From the NCBI RefSeq assembly GCF_000711195.1, contig NZ_JOMR01000001.1, positions 868,001 to 932,000 on the forward strand: a stretch of 64,000 bases of DNA, read 5' to 3'. Below are positions 37,688-47,498 of the stretch, in pieces. The notes under the pieces were generated by a model. It was not told the DNA's origin. It ran no database searches and was given only the letters and a program-made list of their open reading frames with translations. Position numbers and translations under genes: made by a program. Position 1 is the stretch's first letter. Each line of letters begins with the position of its first letter. The stretch is from Thiomicrospira pelophila DSM 1534. GTDB lineage: Bacteria; Pseudomonadota; Gammaproteobacteria; Thiomicrospirales; Thiomicrospiraceae.

Positions 37688-39121
37688 ATGAAGCGAATTA
37701 CAAGTTGGCTTGCAGTCTGGTTATGCTTTTTAGCCGCCGTTATGGGCTTGAATACAGTATTAGCAAACGATACACAACCACCACCAGGCCTGGTGGTTCA
37801 GTTAAATATCGAGGGTGGAATCGGTCCAGCTACGCAAGATTATATTGAACGTGGTATCCAAAAAGCCGAAGCTCAACAAGCTGAATTGATTATTCTGAAA
37901 ATGGATACGCCGGGCGGCTTAGATAGCGCCATGCGCGCGATTATCAAAAACATTGCCAATGCCAATACGCCGATTGCCACTTACGTATCACCCAGCGGTG
38001 CGCGTGCGGCCAGTGCGGGCACTTATATTCTTTACGCCAGTCATATTGCAGCAATGGCACCCGGTACCAACTTAGGGGCCGCCACGCCGGTGCAAATTGG
38101 GGGTATTTCGCCACCGGATCGACAACCGGATTCTAAATCAGGTTCTAATTCGGATTCCAAGCAAAAATCTAAGCCGAACGATACTAATCAAAACGAGCAA
38201 GCTGAAATGGTCTTAGAACAAGCCATGCCAGACCCATCCAAAAGTAAGGCTATAAATGATGCGGTTGCTTATATTCAAGGTCTAGCGCAATTACGTGGGC
38301 GTAATGCCGAATGGGCCGAAAAGGCCGTGAGAGAAGCGGCGAGCTTGTCGGCCACTGAAGCCTTAGAAAACAATGTGATTGATTTGATCGCGCTCAGTCG
38401 AGCGGATTTGTTGGATCAACTTGATGGCCGAAGCGTCACCATCCATCAACAAACCTACCCACTAAATATCGCCAATGCTCAAGTGACCGAAATAGCGCCA
38501 GATTGGCGCAGTCGCTTTTTAAGCGTGATAACCAATCCCAATATTGCTTATATCTTACTGTTGGTTGGCATCTACGGGCTCATCCTGGAGTTCTTTAACC
38601 CAGGTGCCATCTTACCCGGAACCGTGGGAGCGATTTCATTGCTGGTGGCTCTCTACGCTTTACAACTACTGCCAGTCAATTATGTCGGTTTGGCGCTGAT
38701 TTTCTTGGGGGTAGCGCTCATTATCGCTGAGGCATTTGAACCCAGCTTTGGTGTATTGGGTCTTGGTGGTATTGCCTCGTTTGTCATCGGCTCGGTGATT
38801 TTGATGGACACCGATGCCCCTGGTTATGGCATTGATTTATCCGTGATCATTACCTTTACCCTACTGAGTGTCTTGATCTTAGCGAGTGTGGTGTTATTGG
38901 CGTTAAAGTCGAGTCAACGCAAGGTCGTCAGTGGCTTAGAAGCGCTAATCGGTAGTGAAGCAATAGTGGTGGATGACTTTGAACATAAAGGTTCGGTCGT
39001 GATGCACGGCGAACATTGGCAAGCGACCACCAGTGTGCCTTTGAAAAAAGAACAAGTCGTGCAGGTCACCGGGCTTAAAAACTTAACGCTCAGCGTGGAG
39101 CCGTTAAGCTCAGAAAACTAA
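37688..39121 (+). CDS. NfeD-type membrane serine protease (ClpP class)
   Basis: 477 aa. Signal peptide ending near VLANDT, then a ClpP/SppA-like protease domain: [19 protein letters not shown], catalytic Ser in [28 protein letters not shown]. Then a Ser/Asp/Lys-rich insert, several membrane helices (about 285-410) and a C-terminal OB-like NfeD domain. Long NfeD proteins with a following slipin cleave that slipin in archaea; here the slipin gene follows by 17 bp, so the same pairing is likely. A palindrome encodes PPPGLVV right after the signal cleavage region. Confidence 0.9.
   Translation: MKRITSWLAVWLCFLAAVMGLNTVLANDTQPPPGLVVQLNIEGGIGPATQDYIERGIQKAEAQQAELIILKMDTPGGLDSAMRAIIKNIANANTPIATYVSPSGARAASAGTYILYASHIAAMAPGTNLGAATPVQIGGISPPDRQPDSKSGSNSDSKQKSKPNDTNQNEQAEMVLEQAMPDPSKSKAINDAVAYIQGLAQLRGRNAEWAEKAVREAASLSATEALENNVIDLIALSRADLLDQLDGRSVTIHQQTYPLNIANAQVTEIAPDWRSRFLSVITNPNIAYILLLVGIYGLILEFFNPGAILPGTVGAISLLVALYALQLLPVNYVGLALIFLGVALIIAEAFEPSFGVLGLGGIASFVIGSVILMDTDAPGYGIDLSVIITFTLLSVLILASVVLLALKSSQRKVVSGLEALIGSEAIVVDDFEHKGSVVMHGEHWQATTSVPLKKEQVVQVTGLKNLTLSVEPLSSEN
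37780..37797. repeat. CAGGCCTG-palindrome copy, in nfeD-like gene, 18-bp perfect
   Basis: ACC-ACCAGGCCTGGT-GGT encoding PPPGLVV at the start of the mature protein. Confidence 0.92.
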
Positions 39122-39138
39122 AAGGCAGGAGAATAGAC

Positions 39139-39891
39139 ATGAGTATGTATGCCATTTATATCATCATCGGTTTGGTGGTATTGTTTTTTGTCAGCGCAAT
39201 TCGCATTCTGCGCGAGTACGAACGCGGTGTGATTTTCTTGCTGGGTCGTTTTTGGAAAGTAAAAGGTCCCGGCATTATCATTGTGATTCCACTGATCCAA
39301 CAAATGGAAAGGGTGGACTTGCGTACCGTGGTAATGGATGTGCCCAGTCAAGATGTGATCTCGCGCGACAACGTCTCGGTACACGTTAACGCAGTCGTCT
39401 ATTTTCGAGTAATTGAGCCCGACAAAGCGATTATCCAAGTCGAAAACTTCCACGAAGCGATTAGCCAGCTATCGCAAACCACTTTGCGATCGGTGTTAGG
39501 ACAGCATGAGTTGGATGAAATGCTGGCCGAGCGAGATCGTTTAAATATTGATATCCAAAAATCACTCGACGAACAAACTGACGCTTGGGGTGTCAAAGTG
39601 AGTAATGTCGAAATCAAGCATGTCGACTTGGACGAAAGTATGATTCGCGCCATCGCCAAACAAGCCGAAGCTGAACGTAGCCGACGCGCCAAAGTGATTC
39701 ATGCGGAAGGGGAGATGCAAGCCTCTCAAAAGCTATTAGAAGCCGCGCAAATCCTATCGCAACAACCGCAAGCTTTGCAATTGCGCTATCTGCAAACCCT
39801 AACTGAAATTGCTAACGACCGCTCCAACACCATCGTCTTTCCTCTGCCGATGGACTTAGCGGATGTGATATTTAACAAAATAAAGTCGTGA
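39139..39891 (+). CDS. Slipin (stomatin/SPFH) membrane protein
   Basis: 250 aa. N-terminal membrane helix ([19 protein letters not shown]), then [20 protein letters not shown] and the stomatin core [20 protein letters not shown], coiled helical [20 protein letters not shown]. The C-terminus [12 protein letters not shown] resembles the protease-sensitive tail of slipins. Forms membrane microdomain scaffolds; paired with the upstream NfeD protease. Confidence 0.92.
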   Translation: MSMYAIYIIIGLVVLFFVSAIRILREYERGVIFLLGRFWKVKGPGIIIVIPLIQQMERVDLRTVVMDVPSQDVISRDNVSVHVNAVVYFRVIEPDKAIIQVENFHEAISQLSQTTLRSVLGQHELDEMLAERDRLNIDIQKSLDEQTDAWGVKVSNVEIKHVDLDESMIRAIAKQAEAERSRRAKVIHAEGEMQASQKLLEAAQILSQQPQALQLRYLQTLTEIANDRSNTIVFPLPMDLADVIFNKIKS

Positions 39892-39900
39892 TTTAACTCG

Positions 39901-39918
39901 ACCACCAGGCCTGGTGGT
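39901..39918. repeat. CAGGCCTG-palindrome copy, intergenic, 18-bp perfect
   Basis: ACC-ACCAGGCCTGGT-GGT, 10 bp after the slipin stop. No T tract follows. Confidence 0.92.
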
Positions 39919-40033
39919 TAGGGCGGAGAGTTTCCTAAGTTAATTAGGGTGTTTTGGCTTTTCTTGTGATATGAGCAAAGTGTTCAGTTAGAATAGGCGG
40001 CATTGTTTTTATCGCTTTTTAAGGAAAGTTATT

Positions 40034-40582
40034 ATGGCCGGATCGTTATTTGATCAGTTGAAGAAGTCGGGCTTGGTAAATGAACATAAGGCCAAGCAGA
40101 TTAAAAAAGAGAAGTACCAGCAATCTAAAAAGCAAAAGGGTCAGCAGGCTGAGCCGGTAGAAAATGAAGCGGCAAAACTGGCGGCTGAAGCGGCACGCTT
40201 AAAGGCTGAAAAAGACCGACATTTGAACTTAGAACGCCAGCAACAGCAAGCTGAAAAAGCTAAGCAAGCTGAGTTAAAACAGATTCTTCAGTCGAATCAG
40301 TTAAAAGGTTTTGAGGGTGAATTGACGTTTAATTTTGCTGACGACAAGCAGGTTAAAACCTTGCAAGTCAACACCAAAACCCAGAAGGGTTTAATCAACG
40401 GCCGAATTCGCATCGCTCGTTTAGGCGAGGGTTATGTTTTGGTACCGGATACCGTGGTTGAAAAAATCGAACAACGTGATGCAAGTGTGTTGATTGCCTT
40501 TTCGAATGAGGACGAATCCATTCCTGAAGAAGATCGTGATTACTACGCCAAATTTGAAATCCCGGATGATTTGGTTTGGTAA
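40034..40582 (+). CDS. DUF2058 protein (YaiL-like)
   Basis: 182 aa. Starts MAGSLFDQLKKSGLVNEHKA, then a Lys/Gln/Glu/Ala-rich charged helix and a small C-terminal domain (IRIARLGEGYVLVPDTVVEK, DDYYAKF-like RDYYAKFEIPDDLVW). This is the DUF2058/YaiL pattern, reported as a nucleoprotein of unknown role. Own promoter region; convergent with the next gene. Confidence 0.88.
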   Translation: MAGSLFDQLKKSGLVNEHKAKQIKKEKYQQSKKQKGQQAEPVENEAAKLAAEAARLKAEKDRHLNLERQQQQAEKAKQAELKQILQSNQLKGFEGELTFNFADDKQVKTLQVNTKTQKGLINGRIRIARLGEGYVLVPDTVVEKIEQRDASVLIAFSNEDESIPEEDRDYYAKFEIPDDLVW

Positions 40583-40615
40583 TTAAGCTGTTAGTGAGTG
40601 GGGTTTAAATCCAGC

Positions 40616-43381
40616 TTATTTCCAGCGTTCGAGCCAGTGATCCGCTTCATCCGGTTTACCATAATAATAACCTTGATAAATCAGTTCACCTAGCTTTTGT
40701 AGCTGTTGTACTTGGTGTTCGGTTTCGACACCTTCAGCTACTACGCGCAAATGCATTTTATTGGCCACGGTATAAATAGTTTCGACTAAGCTATCAGTGA
40801 CGGCTGTTTTTTCTAAGGTTTCAATAAATGAGCGGTCAATCTTTAACTCGTCAATTTCAAGTTGTTGTAGATAACTGAGTGACGAATAGCCGGTTCCAAA
40901 GTCGTCGATCGAAAATTCTAAGCCTAGTTTTTTTAACGGGTTTATTTTGCTAGACACTTCTTCAATATTTTCGATAAATAAGCCTTCAGTTATTTCTAAA
41001 ACAAGACGGCAGCTGGTTAAGGGATGACGATTTAACAGAGTTTTTATTTCATCCACAAAGTTGGCTTGGCGGAAATGGCGTGGACTGATATTGACGGAAA
41101 TCGAAATACTTAAACCTTGCTGTTGAGCTTTGTCAATTTCGAGGCAGGCCTGATTAAGTACCCAGTGGCCCAGTTCAATGATCAAATCGGTGCGTTCAGC
41201 AATGGCAATAAATTCCCCTGGGCTTAACAGTCCTTTTTCTGGGTGTTGCCACCGGACGAGAGCTTCAGCGCCGATGAACTCGCCTCGACTGTTTACTTGA
41301 GGTTGCAGGAAGAGTTTTAGTTGGTTTCGTTCTATAGCTAAACGCAGTTCAGATTCAATTTGGTGTTGGTGTCTTGCTATTTCAGACATGTTTTTATGAA
41401 ACAGTTTCCAGCCGTGCCCACCGGATTCCTTAACCTGTTTTAAGGCGGTGTTAGCGTGACTAATCGTAAGGGTTAAAATATCTTCAGATACTTGTTCGGC
41501 TTCTTCACGGCCTAAAAAAGAGGCACCAATACTGCAAGTAATGGCAAAACGCTCGCCACCAATAATGTAGGGCTTTTCAATTTCCTCTAATAAGGTTTGC
41601 TCAAGTCCTATAATGCAACTTTCACAGTCAACAATATGTTCAGCTCGGTAGGATAGAACGGCAAATTCATCCCCGCCTGAGCGCGCAACAAATCCACTAT
41701 CCTTAACAAAGTCAGAAAGACGTTCGGCCATGGCTTTTAATAAAGCATCACCGCTATAAGAACCATGTATTTCGTTTATCAGTTTAAAGTGGTCGACATT
41801 AATCAAAATTAACCCTGCCACTGCACCTAAAGAAGATTTTTGATTGAGCAGTTTGTCCATGGTTTCGATTAGTTGAGTGCGGTTGGGTAAGCCCGTTACT
41901 TGATCAAAATAAAGTAGGCTTTGAATGCGTTGTTGATGATTTTTGATAGTAGATGTATCTTTGTGGATAGCTAGGAAGTGACTAGTTTGGCCTTTTGAGT
42001 TTTTTACTGGCGAAATGATATTGTCACTCGGGTAGATTTCACCGGATTTGCGTTTATTAATGATTTCACCACGCCAATGTTTTCCTTGTGAAAGATTATC
42101 CCACATTTGTTTGAAAATAATTTTTGGCGTATCAAGTGACCGCAGCACGCTCGGATTCTTACCAGATAACTCATTTAGGGTATAACCAGTAATGGTTTCA
42201 TAAGCTGGGTTCATATACTCAATACGTCCTTGCGTATCGGTAATCATAATGCCTTCGGGGCTTTGCTCAACGACCAAGCTTAACTGGCGAATTTTTTGCA
42301 TGGACTGCTCTATCGTATGTTTAGCCTGTTTAATTGTACGATTTCGTATTAGCAATAAAACTATAAAAAACAATAAGATGGAGATAGTAAGACTGCTAAC
42401 GAGCCCCAGTTCAAACCACCAACGTTGCATGACGTCACGCAAATCGAAGTATTGAGTCTGCGCAAAAGGTTTCATACGTAATTGGCGCATCATTTCATCA
42501 AATATTCGATAATCACCCGGTATGGTAAATCCTGATATTTGCATAGATTGTGCTAAATCACTGCCAGATTCTATCGCTAACAAGGTAGCCGCAACGCGAC
42601 GAGTCACATCTTTATTTACATGTGGCATAGCGGCAAATGGCCACTCAGGGTATAGACGAGTACTGGTAACAAATGGAAAATTACTTGGGTGGGTTGCATT
42701 AATGATTTTGATTTGTTGCATATCAAAATAGCCTGAATCAGATAAAGATTCTAATACACCCGTACGCACAAAGCCGACATCAGCTTGTTGATTTAATACG
42801 GCATTAACGGCTAGGCTTTGAGGTTGCCCCATTTCAATGACGTTTGCATCATCTGGCAATCGAATACCTCGTTGAAGAAGCTCAAATGCTTGCATTTGAT
42901 ACGCGCCTGTTGAAGTGGTTGCGATGGCCGCTATGGTTTTATTTTTTAGATCTTTCCATTGGTTGATATCGTTTCGATTAGCTAGGGCAAAAGCCACCCC
43001 ACCGAATTGATCCGTAGGCGTGGCACCTTCTTGATTAATTAAAGATGCTAGTGGAGAAGACAAACCATTACGATGGGTTAACAAAACATAATGTGATGGG
43101 TGAGTTAAAACAAAATCAACCTGTTGTTTTTCAACGGCTTTTTCGAGTTCTAAGTGGTAGTAAATGTTAAGTGAGAAGGTGTGGGTCGGTATTTCGTTTT
43201 GTAAGTAACTTAATAAAGGTTGCCAACGTTGTGCCGTAGATAGTTTGTCTCGATAAGCTAAAATCGCAATCTGTAGTTTTGGCTTCTCAATTTGGCTGTG
43301 TGTCGATATTTCAACAGCTTGGGTGGTAAAGCTGGCTAGTACCAATAAAAAATACGGTAGGATGAGTAAGCGTTTAAACAT
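40616..43381 (-). CDS. PhnD-like sensor / PAS / GGDEF / EAL receptor
   Basis: 921 aa c-di-GMP enzyme. Start ATG 43381 has AAGGA at good spacing. Signal peptide, then a periplasmic PhnD-type binding domain (about 35-300: LQIAILAYRDKLSTAQRWQP, FVLTHPSHYVLLTHR), a membrane helix (about 330-350), a PAS domain (MITDTQGRIEYMNPAYETIT), GGDEF with intact SGGDEFAVLSYR, and EAL with intact GAEALVRWQHP, LEITEGLF, DDFGTGYSSLSYLQ and VVAEGVETE. Both catalytic sites look functional, so direction may depend on ligand. PhnD-fold sensors bind phosphonate-like or other small ligands; the ligand here is unknown. Confidence 0.92.
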   Translation of the reverse strand: MFKRLLILPYFLLVLASFTTQAVEISTHSQIEKPKLQIAILAYRDKLSTAQRWQPLLSYLQNEIPTHTFSLNIYYHLELEKAVEKQQVDFVLTHPSHYVLLTHRNGLSSPLASLINQEGATPTDQFGGVAFALANRNDINQWKDLKNKTIAAIATTSTGAYQMQAFELLQRGIRLPDDANVIEMGQPQSLAVNAVLNQQADVGFVRTGVLESLSDSGYFDMQQIKIINATHPSNFPFVTSTRLYPEWPFAAMPHVNKDVTRRVAATLLAIESGSDLAQSMQISGFTIPGDYRIFDEMMRQLRMKPFAQTQYFDLRDVMQRWWFELGLVSSLTISILLFFIVLLLIRNRTIKQAKHTIEQSMQKIRQLSLVVEQSPEGIMITDTQGRIEYMNPAYETITGYTLNELSGKNPSVLRSLDTPKIIFKQMWDNLSQGKHWRGEIINKRKSGEIYPSDNIISPVKNSKGQTSHFLAIHKDTSTIKNHQQRIQSLLYFDQVTGLPNRTQLIETMDKLLNQKSSLGAVAGLILINVDHFKLINEIHGSYSGDALLKAMAERLSDFVKDSGFVARSGGDEFAVLSYRAEHIVDCESCIIGLEQTLLEEIEKPYIIGGERFAITCSIGASFLGREEAEQVSEDILTLTISHANTALKQVKESGGHGWKLFHKNMSEIARHQHQIESELRLAIERNQLKLFLQPQVNSRGEFIGAEALVRWQHPEKGLLSPGEFIAIAERTDLIIELGHWVLNQACLEIDKAQQQGLSISISVNISPRHFRQANFVDEIKTLLNRHPLTSCRLVLEITEGLFIENIEEVSSKINPLKKLGLEFSIDDFGTGYSSLSYLQQLEIDELKIDRSFIETLEKTAVTDSLVETIYTVANKMHLRVVAEGVETEHQVQQLQKLGELIYQGYYYGKPDEADHWLERWK

Positions 43382-43807
43382 CATTTTCCTTGTCGGCAAA
43401 GCGTGTAATCACTTTAAAGCTTAAAGTAAGTTTTTACCGTTAATAACTCAATAAGTAGGCATGGATTCTATCTAAACTAGCTGAAAAAATACCATACTTA
43501 TAATGTGGTTTATCTGTATCTACATAAGTCTATAGCAAATGAGCGGTTTTGAAAAGGCTTAAAAAGAGTGAATAGTTCGATTGAGCTCATTTTATTTTTA
43601 TCATTTATTTGCGAGCTAGTGAGTAAGTTTTATTGCTAGCTCACCCACTCATTTAATTATAACTGGGTGGGCCGTAACGAATGGTGGCTATCTAGTGTGA
43701 TAATTCGAGGGTTGGTTGGTAGGGTAATTGGCACTCTGTGAAACACGATGGTGCTAAAACTGAATAGGCAAATGGTCAGCCAAAGTTGGGTGATTAAGCG
43801 TGTGTTT
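43382..43807. other. Gap between cobQ and the GGDEF/EAL gene
   Basis: About 425 bp. It contains the interrupted small frame described next (- strand, 43657-43810) and a GAGCTAG/CTAGCTC inverted repeat at 43613-43642 with no T tract. The right part, next to 43381, is AT-rich and should hold the promoter of the GGDEF/EAL gene. Confidence 0.5.
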
Positions 43808-43810
43808 TCA
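43657..43810 (-). pseudogene. Small membrane-protein frame broken by an AC-repeat, after cobQ
   Basis: The ATG overlapping the cobQ stop (ATGA, 43810) opens a frame that ends after five codons (MKTHA). Two bases out of phase, an open frame of 46 codons from 43797 runs to TAA at 43657: LITQLWLTICLFSFSTIVF (a membrane helix) followed by RVPITLPTNPRIITLDS. Removing one AC from the ACACAC at the start would join them as MKTRLITQLWLTICLF. So this is either a frameshifted small membrane protein, a contingency repeat, or chance. I do not recognise the peptide. Confidence 0.35.
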
Positions 43811-45289
43811 TGAGTGAAATAAATCTAGTATTTTATCCATCGCCAAATGGATTTCTAAGCTGTCGGCTAAACGATCAAGCTGTTGTTCGCGTTGTTGGTT
43901 TAGGTCAAAGGGTTCCGCATCCACCAGGCCTGACCAGTTGAGCAGGGCTTGCAGAGCTTCAGGTTGGTCAAATAATCCATGACAATAGCTGACAAAAATT
44001 TGGTTATCGTCGGATACTGTGCCATCAGCGTCACCGTTTTGCCATTCGATTGCGTGGGCGTATTGGCTGAAATCGGTTACGCCTTGGTGAATTTCATAAC
44101 CCGTTATTTTGGCCGCTGTGACCAGGCCTGGTAGTTGTAATAAACCAGTGCGGTTAATTAGTTGTTTGTCTGGGGAAAAACGGGTGGTGTAATCCAACAG
44201 CGCCAGGCCTGGTATGTTGGCTTGATCGGATTCAATGCCGAGCGGATCGAAAATTGTTTGCCCTAGCATTTGCAGGCCACCGCAAATGCCGATCAGCTTG
44301 CCGCCATAGCGCAGGTGTTTATGTAGATAAGGCAGCCAGGCCTGGTGCTTGAGCCAATCTAAATCAAACGCGACACTTTTAGAACCAGGCAAAATCACCA
44401 AATCCGCCGGTGGAATCGGCTTGTTATGTTTCACCCATTGAAAATCGACTTGTGGATGCTGAGTCAATGGATCAAGATCGGTGTGATTAGAAATATGCGG
44501 TAATAACGGACACACCACTTTCAAAACTTTGTGATCTTCATGTGCTTTGTGCTGAGCGTCATTCACGCTTACCGCATCTTCCGCATCCAAATGTAGACCA
44601 TGTAAGTAGGGCAGCACACCCAACACGGGCTTGCCGGTTTCGCGCTCCAACCAATCCAAGCCGTCTTGCAATAATGCAATATCACCGCGAAAACGGTTAA
44701 TCACAAAGCCTTTAATACGATTCCTTTCAGATTCTGACAAACACGCCAGCGTGCCGACAATATGCGCAAACACACCGCCTTTGTCGATGTCGGCAACCAA
44801 AATCACCGGACAATCCACCACTTCGGCAAACCCCATATTGGCGATGTCGCCTTCGCGTAAATTGATTTCGGCGGGTGAGCCCGCGCCTTCGACCAGAATA
44901 ATCGGGTATTGATTTGACAGAATTTGAAAAGAATCGAACACCGCTTGCGCGGCTTTCGGTTTATATTGATGGTAGTCGAACGCATTCAAATTGCCGATCG
45001 ACTGACCTTGTAGAATCACCTGAGCGCCGGTATCGCTATTGGGTTTGAGCAACACCGGGTTCATGTGAACCGTGGGGGCGATGTTGGCGGCTTGGGCTTG
45101 TAACGCCTGTGCACGACCAATCTCGCCACCATCGGCGGTCACGGCGCTATTGAGCGCCATATTTTGCGGTTTAAACGGCGCCACTGTAAAACCGCGCCGC
45201 ACCAACACCCGACACAAACCCGCCACCAGCGTGCTTTTGCCCGCATCGGATGTGCAGCCTTGTATCATCAACGTGGCGGATTGGGTCAT
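43808..45289 (-). CDS. cobQ: Cobyric acid synthase CobQ
   Basis: Glutamine-dependent amidation of four side chains of adenosylcobyrinate diamide. N-terminal [19 protein letters not shown] (DTB-synthase type P-loop), [36 protein letters not shown]. The glutaminase half has the nucleophile Cys in [11 protein letters not shown] and the His in VSYCHGLFD. 493 aa. It lies downstream of btuB (12-bp gap), so it is probably under the same riboswitch. It carries three palindrome copies (PGLV, PGLA, HQAW), the most of any gene here, plus a partial near 43923. Confidence 0.95.
   Translation of the reverse strand: MTQSATLMIQGCTSDAGKSTLVAGLCRVLVRRGFTVAPFKPQNMALNSAVTADGGEIGRAQALQAQAANIAPTVHMNPVLLKPNSDTGAQVILQGQSIGNLNAFDYHQYKPKAAQAVFDSFQILSNQYPIILVEGAGSPAEINLREGDIANMGFAEVVDCPVILVADIDKGGVFAHIVGTLACLSESERNRIKGFVINRFRGDIALLQDGLDWLERETGKPVLGVLPYLHGLHLDAEDAVSVNDAQHKAHEDHKVLKVVCPLLPHISNHTDLDPLTQHPQVDFQWVKHNKPIPPADLVILPGSKSVAFDLDWLKHQAWLPYLHKHLRYGGKLIGICGGLQMLGQTIFDPLGIESDQANIPGLALLDYTTRFSPDKQLINRTGLLQLPGLVTAAKITGYEIHQGVTDFSQYAHAIEWQNGDADGTVSDDNQIFVSYCHGLFDQPEALQALLNWSGLVDAEPFDLNQQREQQLDRLADSLEIHLAMDKILDLFHS
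44121..44132. repeat. CAGGCCTG-palindrome copy 1 in cobQ
   Basis: ACCAGGCCTGGT; coding strand CCA-GGC-CTG-GTC (LPGLVTAA). Confidence 0.9.
44202..44213. repeat. CAGGCCTG-palindrome copy 2 in cobQ, variant end
   Basis: GCCAGGCCTGGT; core intact, one outer base changed. Encodes IPGLAL. Confidence 0.88.
44335..44346. repeat. CAGGCCTG-palindrome copy 3 in cobQ, variant end
   Basis: GCCAGGCCTGGT; coding strand gives HQAWLPYL. Three copies within 226 bp. Confidence 0.88.
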
Positions 45290-45300
45290 GGGTTATTCAC

Positions 45301-47106
45301 CTAAAATGTGGCTTTTAAACCAAGGTAAGCACTACGTTCGGCGGTGGCATAGCCTTCAATATTTTGATAATACACGTTGGTGAGGTTATTTACCTTTAAA
45401 TAAGCACTGATTGACGGCTCAAATTGATAGTTAATCACCGTGTTCCAAACGCTGTAGTTTTCGGTTGCGCTATGCATATCGCCACCGCGCGTAGCGATAT
45501 ATTGGCCGTTCACATTCCAATCCAGTTTATCGCTGGCATACCAGTTAAGTTCCATGCCAAGTTGATTGTCTGGACGACGAGCCAAAGCCTCACCATTTGC
45601 GTCTTCGGTGTTAAGGTGCGTGTAGTTAAAGGCATAGCTGCCGCGAGTAAATGACCGACGGTATTCGGCTTCTAGTCCTTTAATACGAGTGGTGCCTTCG
45701 ATATTTTGATATTGACTGGTGCCCAAATCCCAGTCGATCAAATCGGTTATTTCTTTATCAAAATAGGTCAATCTTAAGCCTTGTAGACGGTAAGTTAAAC
45801 TGGCTTCGGTTGATTTTTCGGGTGTTAAATCCAAATTTTGCGACCCCCATGGATTGAGCATTTGGATAATATTGGGCGCGTTATAAGCCGTGCCATAATT
45901 AAAGGCTAAAGATTGCTGTTCGGTGATATTAAGTTTTAGTCCAATCTTACCTGTTAGCTCTGAACCAAACGTGCTGTAGTCGTCATAACGCAAGGCTTCG
46001 TTAAAATTGAGATATTTCCAGCGGTGAGTGTTTGTCGCAAAAACCGATTGAGTCTGGGTTTGTTTTTCCAAAAATACATTGTCGGATGCCGCCCAAGAAT
46101 ATTTGTCTGAACTCGCCATGTTTTCGCTGTAGTTTGCGCCAATGAGTAAGCCATTTATTTGCTGGCTAAGCTGAACGGATCGTGTTTGACCTTTCACAAT
46201 GTCCGGCGTGCCTTCATCCAGTTGTTCGCTTCTAAATAACGACTGTTCGATGGTTAATTGAGTATCGGCTGCTTGGTAAGTTAACTGGCTTAAGTGGCTT
46301 TGATTGTCACTGCGTTTAAGTGCATCGGCATCACCAAAACTATCATAATTTGATAATGCATCGGTGTAGTTATACGACAAGCTAAGTTGCTGATTATGGC
46401 CAATCGGCATCACCGCTTTGGTCGCTATATTGGTGTTTTCATAGCCATCTTTTTCATACTGGTTTGGGTTTTCATTTACCGGTGCTTGGGCACTGAAGCC
46501 CTCAGATTTTAAGCGTTGAGCGCTAATAAACAACTTGGCTTTACCCAGTTTAAAGCCAGTAGCAACCGAAGATTTGGCCGTGTTATAAGCCCCGTTTTCG
46601 ATTGTGAAATGGGTTTCAGTGGATTGTTTAGTAATAATATTGACTACGCCTGCGGCCGCATCCGATCCCCATACCCCAGACTGAGCACCTTTGATAATTT
46701 CAATGCGTTCAATATTGGCGACCATGAGATCAGATAAGTTAGCACCACTGGTATTACCTGGGTTTTGTGCGCGCACACCATCTACAAGAATCAAGGTACG
46801 GCTGTTATCCGAGCCGCGAGTATAAAGACTGGTGGCCGCGCCTAAAGGGCCACTTTGCGTGACACTTAACCCCACGACCTGATTCAGTGCCTCACTTACG
46901 CTGACGAAACGTTTGGCACGTAACTCAGCGGCCGTGATGATGTTGACATCGGCAACCACACTGTCGAGCGGTTGCTCTACTTGGTTTGCAGTCACTACAA
47001 TCTTATTAAGATCGGTTTCAGCGGCTTGTGCGACCAGGCCTGGTGCTAGGGTAAATAGGGCGACAATGAGGGGGTTGGGTTTAAAACGAACAGCATAGGT
47101 TTTCAT
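45301..47106 (-). CDS. btuB: TonB-dependent vitamin B12 receptor BtuB
   Basis: Outer-membrane cobalamin importer. ATG 47106 with AAGGAAAT upstream gives a signal peptide (NPLIVALFTLAPGLVAQAAE). TonB-box-like KIVVTAN, plug domain (ELRAKRFVSVSEALNQVVGL, GSDNSRTLILVDGVRAQNPG, IEIIKGAQSGVWGSDAAAGV), then a 22-strand type barrel ending in the aromatic residue of LGLKATF. 601 aa. Preceded by a cobalamin riboswitch, which together with cobQ behind it supports B12 rather than iron as ligand. A palindrome copy encodes APGLV inside the signal peptide. Confidence 0.94.
   Translation of the reverse strand: MKTYAVRFKPNPLIVALFTLAPGLVAQAAETDLNKIVVTANQVEQPLDSVVADVNIITAAELRAKRFVSVSEALNQVVGLSVTQSGPLGAATSLYTRGSDNSRTLILVDGVRAQNPGNTSGANLSDLMVANIERIEIIKGAQSGVWGSDAAAGVVNIITKQSTETHFTIENGAYNTAKSSVATGFKLGKAKLFISAQRLKSEGFSAQAPVNENPNQYEKDGYENTNIATKAVMPIGHNQQLSLSYNYTDALSNYDSFGDADALKRSDNQSHLSQLTYQAADTQLTIEQSLFRSEQLDEGTPDIVKGQTRSVQLSQQINGLLIGANYSENMASSDKYSWAASDNVFLEKQTQTQSVFATNTHRWKYLNFNEALRYDDYSTFGSELTGKIGLKLNITEQQSLAFNYGTAYNAPNIIQMLNPWGSQNLDLTPEKSTEASLTYRLQGLRLTYFDKEITDLIDWDLGTSQYQNIEGTTRIKGLEAEYRRSFTRGSYAFNYTHLNTEDANGEALARRPDNQLGMELNWYASDKLDWNVNGQYIATRGGDMHSATENYSVWNTVINYQFEPSISAYLKVNNLTNVYYQNIEGYATAERSAYLGLKATF
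47033..47044. repeat. CAGGCCTG-palindrome copy, in btuB signal peptide
   Basis: ACCAGGCCTGGT encoding APGLVA at the signal-peptide c-region. Confidence 0.9.
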
Positions 47107-47164
47107 GGAAATTTCCTTCAATTCATAGATTTTAATATCTGTTATGAACGAAGGCAAAACGGAC

Positions 47165-47192
47165 TTAACCCGCGCATTAATCAGCGGGTTTT
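47165..47192 (-). promoter_or_regulatory. Hairpin between riboswitch and btuB start, possible expression platform
   Basis: On the - strand ACCCGC-tgattaatgc-GCGGGT forms a solid stem after the riboswitch and before the btuB ribosome site. It has no clean T tract, so it may be an anti-terminator partner or control translation rather than a plain terminator. Confidence 0.45.
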
Positions 47193-47269
47193 CGTGTTCA
47201 CAAGGAGGACGAAAATTTTACAAGCACTCCGTATTGCCCACCGCAATAGGTTGTTGACCAAACTTAATT

Positions 47270-47462
47270 AGCCAGTTCACTAGGCCGGTATCCGGGCTGA
47301 GGAGCGATTTCAGATTACCTTCTCAGAAGCAAGCTTCCAATGGTGTATTAATCTGTCTTCTCCATCACCGTTGCGGGGGCAGCGTTCGATTTGAACCCGA
47401 TTTAATCGAGGTTCGTACGACTCTTCCCGTTTAACGCGGTATTGAAACCGCGCACCTAACGA
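47270..47462 (-). ncRNA. Cobalamin (AdoCbl) riboswitch upstream of btuB
   Basis: Reading the - strand, the conserved blocks occur in order: TTAGGTGCGCGG, AAACGGGAAG, the B12 box GCTGCCCCCGCAACGGTG, and CTCAGCCCGGATACCGGCC. These define the class I cobalamin riboswitch. It lies about 165 bases before the btuB start. Binding of adenosylcobalamin normally switches off btuB. No second copy was found before cobU or cobO. Confidence 0.95.
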
Positions 47463-47470
47463 AGCCGTAT

Positions 47471-47498
47471 ATTGTAGTGGCATAAAGAATTATTGCAA
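47471..47498 (-). promoter_or_regulatory. Sigma-70 type promoter for the riboswitch-btuB transcript
   Basis: On the - strand TTGCAA (47498-47493), 16 bases, TACAAT (47476-47471), ending about 10 bases before the riboswitch begins. A palindrome copy abuts and overlaps the -35 by one base. Confidence 0.6.
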
